Made by a program: the position numbers and the translations under genes. Below are positions 5,927 to 6,517 of a stretch of DNA of 6,517 bases, piece after piece; position 1 is the first letter of the stretch; each line of letters begins with the position of its first letter. Below the pieces are notes generated by a model. It ran no database searches. It was given only the letters and a program-made list of their open reading frames with translations, and was not told the DNA's origin. The stretch lies in contig JAGVEU010000431.1 in assembly GCA_020057985.1 (NCBI GenBank), positions 1-6,517 of the forward strand. Direction: 5' to 3'. Source of the stretch: Calditrichota bacterium (GTDB lineage: Bacteria; Electryoneota; RPQS01).

Positions 5927-6507
5927 GCGGAACCCCCCCTAACCCCCCCGCTAAAGCAGGGGGGGACTGGAAGCGTTCTTTCTTTGACACCATCTCTCTG
6001 TTTGCCACCGGTGTAACGGTTATCACGGCGAAAGGCGAGGGCAGGCCGCATGGCATGACGGCGAATGCGTTTACGTCGCTTTCGGCCTCACCGATGCAAA
6101 TTATTTTCTGCTTGGCGAAGAATGCGCGAATGGCCGGATTTCTGAAAGTGGACTCACCGTTTACTATCAATGTTCTGCGCGATGAGCAGGAAGCGATTTC
6201 CAACCATTTTGCCGGAGCCACGCGGGATTCAATCCGTCCGGATTTCCGGTTTGTGGAGTGGGAAGGTGGGCCGCGCATTGAAGGTTGTCTTGCGGCGATA
6301 GGTTGCGAAGTCTCTGCGATGCACGACGGCGGAGATCACTGGATTGTTGTCGGCAAAGTGGTAAATCTGCATCGCGGCATCGAACCACTCAAGCCACTAC
6401 TCTATTTCAATCGCCGCTATTACCGCCTCGAACCCGAAAGCACTGCCGCCCCAGATCGTCTTGACTTCGAGCAATCCGGCGAGCAAATGTTTTATGATCC
6501 GTGGTAA
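5923..6507 (+). CDS. hpaC: Flavin reductase, HpaB partner, with repeat-derived N-terminus
   Basis: A 194-residue FMN-binding split-barrel flavin reductase that uses NAD(P)H to supply reduced flavin to HpaB. The domain begins at RSFFDTISLFATGVTVITA (18-36), followed by GMTANAFTSLSASP (44-57), FTINVLRDEQ, NHFAG and the C-terminal LLYFNRRYYRLEPE. E. coli HpaC is about 170 residues; the extra length lies at both ends. The first 15 or so residues (SGTPPNPPAKAGGD) are encoded by a C7/C7/G7 palindrome and look like inserted repeat, not conserved protein. The GTG at 5923, overlapping the hpaB TGA, is the only start that keeps the domain whole, since the first in-frame ATG (H-G-M45) is already inside the conserved core. 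No strong Shine-Dalgarno is present, so translation probably depends on ribosomes finishing hpaB. The frame crosses three 7-base homopolymers, so a sequencing error there would alter the N-terminus. Confidence 0.9.
   Translation: MSGTPPNPPAKAGGDWKRSFFDTISLFATGVTVITAKGEGRPHGMTANAFTSLSASPMQIIFCLAKNARMAGFLKVDSPFTINVLRDEQEAISNHFAGATRDSIRPDFRFVEWEGGPRIEGCLAAIGCEVSAMHDGGDHWIVVGKVVNLHRGIEPLKPLLYFNRRYYRLEPESTAAPDRLDFEQSGEQMFYDPW
5933..5965. repeat. C7/G7 palindromic repeat within the 5' end of hpaC
   Basis: Two C7 runs (5933-5939 and 5943-5949, separated by TAA) are followed by GCTAAAGC (5950-5957), an A, and G7 (5959-5965). The second C7 pairs with G7 and GC/GC closes a four-base loop, giving a very stable GC hairpin with one bulge, beginning 17 bases after the hpaC start codon. 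The first C7 can pair with G7 instead. The wording resembles dispersed C-rich/G-rich palindromes seen between genes in many bacterial genomes; here it is in frame within a gene. Confidence 0.8.
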
Positions 6508-6517
6508 GAGAAAATCC

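Overview
The window carries part of an aerobic 4-hydroxyphenylacetate (homoprotocatechuate) catabolic cluster, all on the + strand. Base composition is moderate (roughly 50-55% GC by eye). HpaB and HpaC need oxygen and reduced flavin, so the host should be able to respire oxygen at least some of the time. The species cannot be named from this sequence. The intergenic palindromes and short tandem repeats suggest a repeat-rich environmental bacterial genome rather than a compact enteric one, but that is inference.

Layout: positions 1-693 hold the C-terminal half of an APC-superfamily amino-acid permease, cut by the window edge. Positions 694-1044 are non-coding, with a terminator-like hairpin (842-880) and two tandem copies of a 61-bp palindromic element (895-1022) that end just before the next start codon. 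Positions 1045-1929 encode a DapA/NAL-family lyase. Positions 1930-2158 are non-coding, with a large nested palindrome (1939-2075) and a four-copy heptanucleotide array (2123-2150). Then come hpaG-like (2159-2932), hpaE (2929-4431), hpaB (4481-5926) and hpaC (5923-6507). hpaG/hpaE and hpaB/hpaC each overlap by 4 bases (ATGA and GTGA), so this is a tightly coupled operon.

Pathway logic: HpaB, fed reduced flavin by HpaC, hydroxylates 4-hydroxyphenylacetate to homoprotocatechuate. A ring-cleaving dioxygenase (HpaD, not in the window) would make the semialdehyde that HpaE oxidises. After isomerisation (HpaF, not in the window), HpaG decarboxylates the product. A hydratase (HpaH, not in the window) then prepares it for aldol cleavage to pyruvate and succinic semialdehyde. 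The DapA-family protein is the best candidate in the window for that last step, in place of classical HpaI. The missing HpaD, HpaF and HpaH may lie beyond 6517 or elsewhere.

The enzymes belong to known families and I see no undescribed enzymatic system. The unusual layer is the repeats: two classes of intergenic palindrome, a C7/G7 palindrome that supplies the N-terminal codons of hpaC, and three short arrays with a 7-bp period, one inside the hpaE reading frame.
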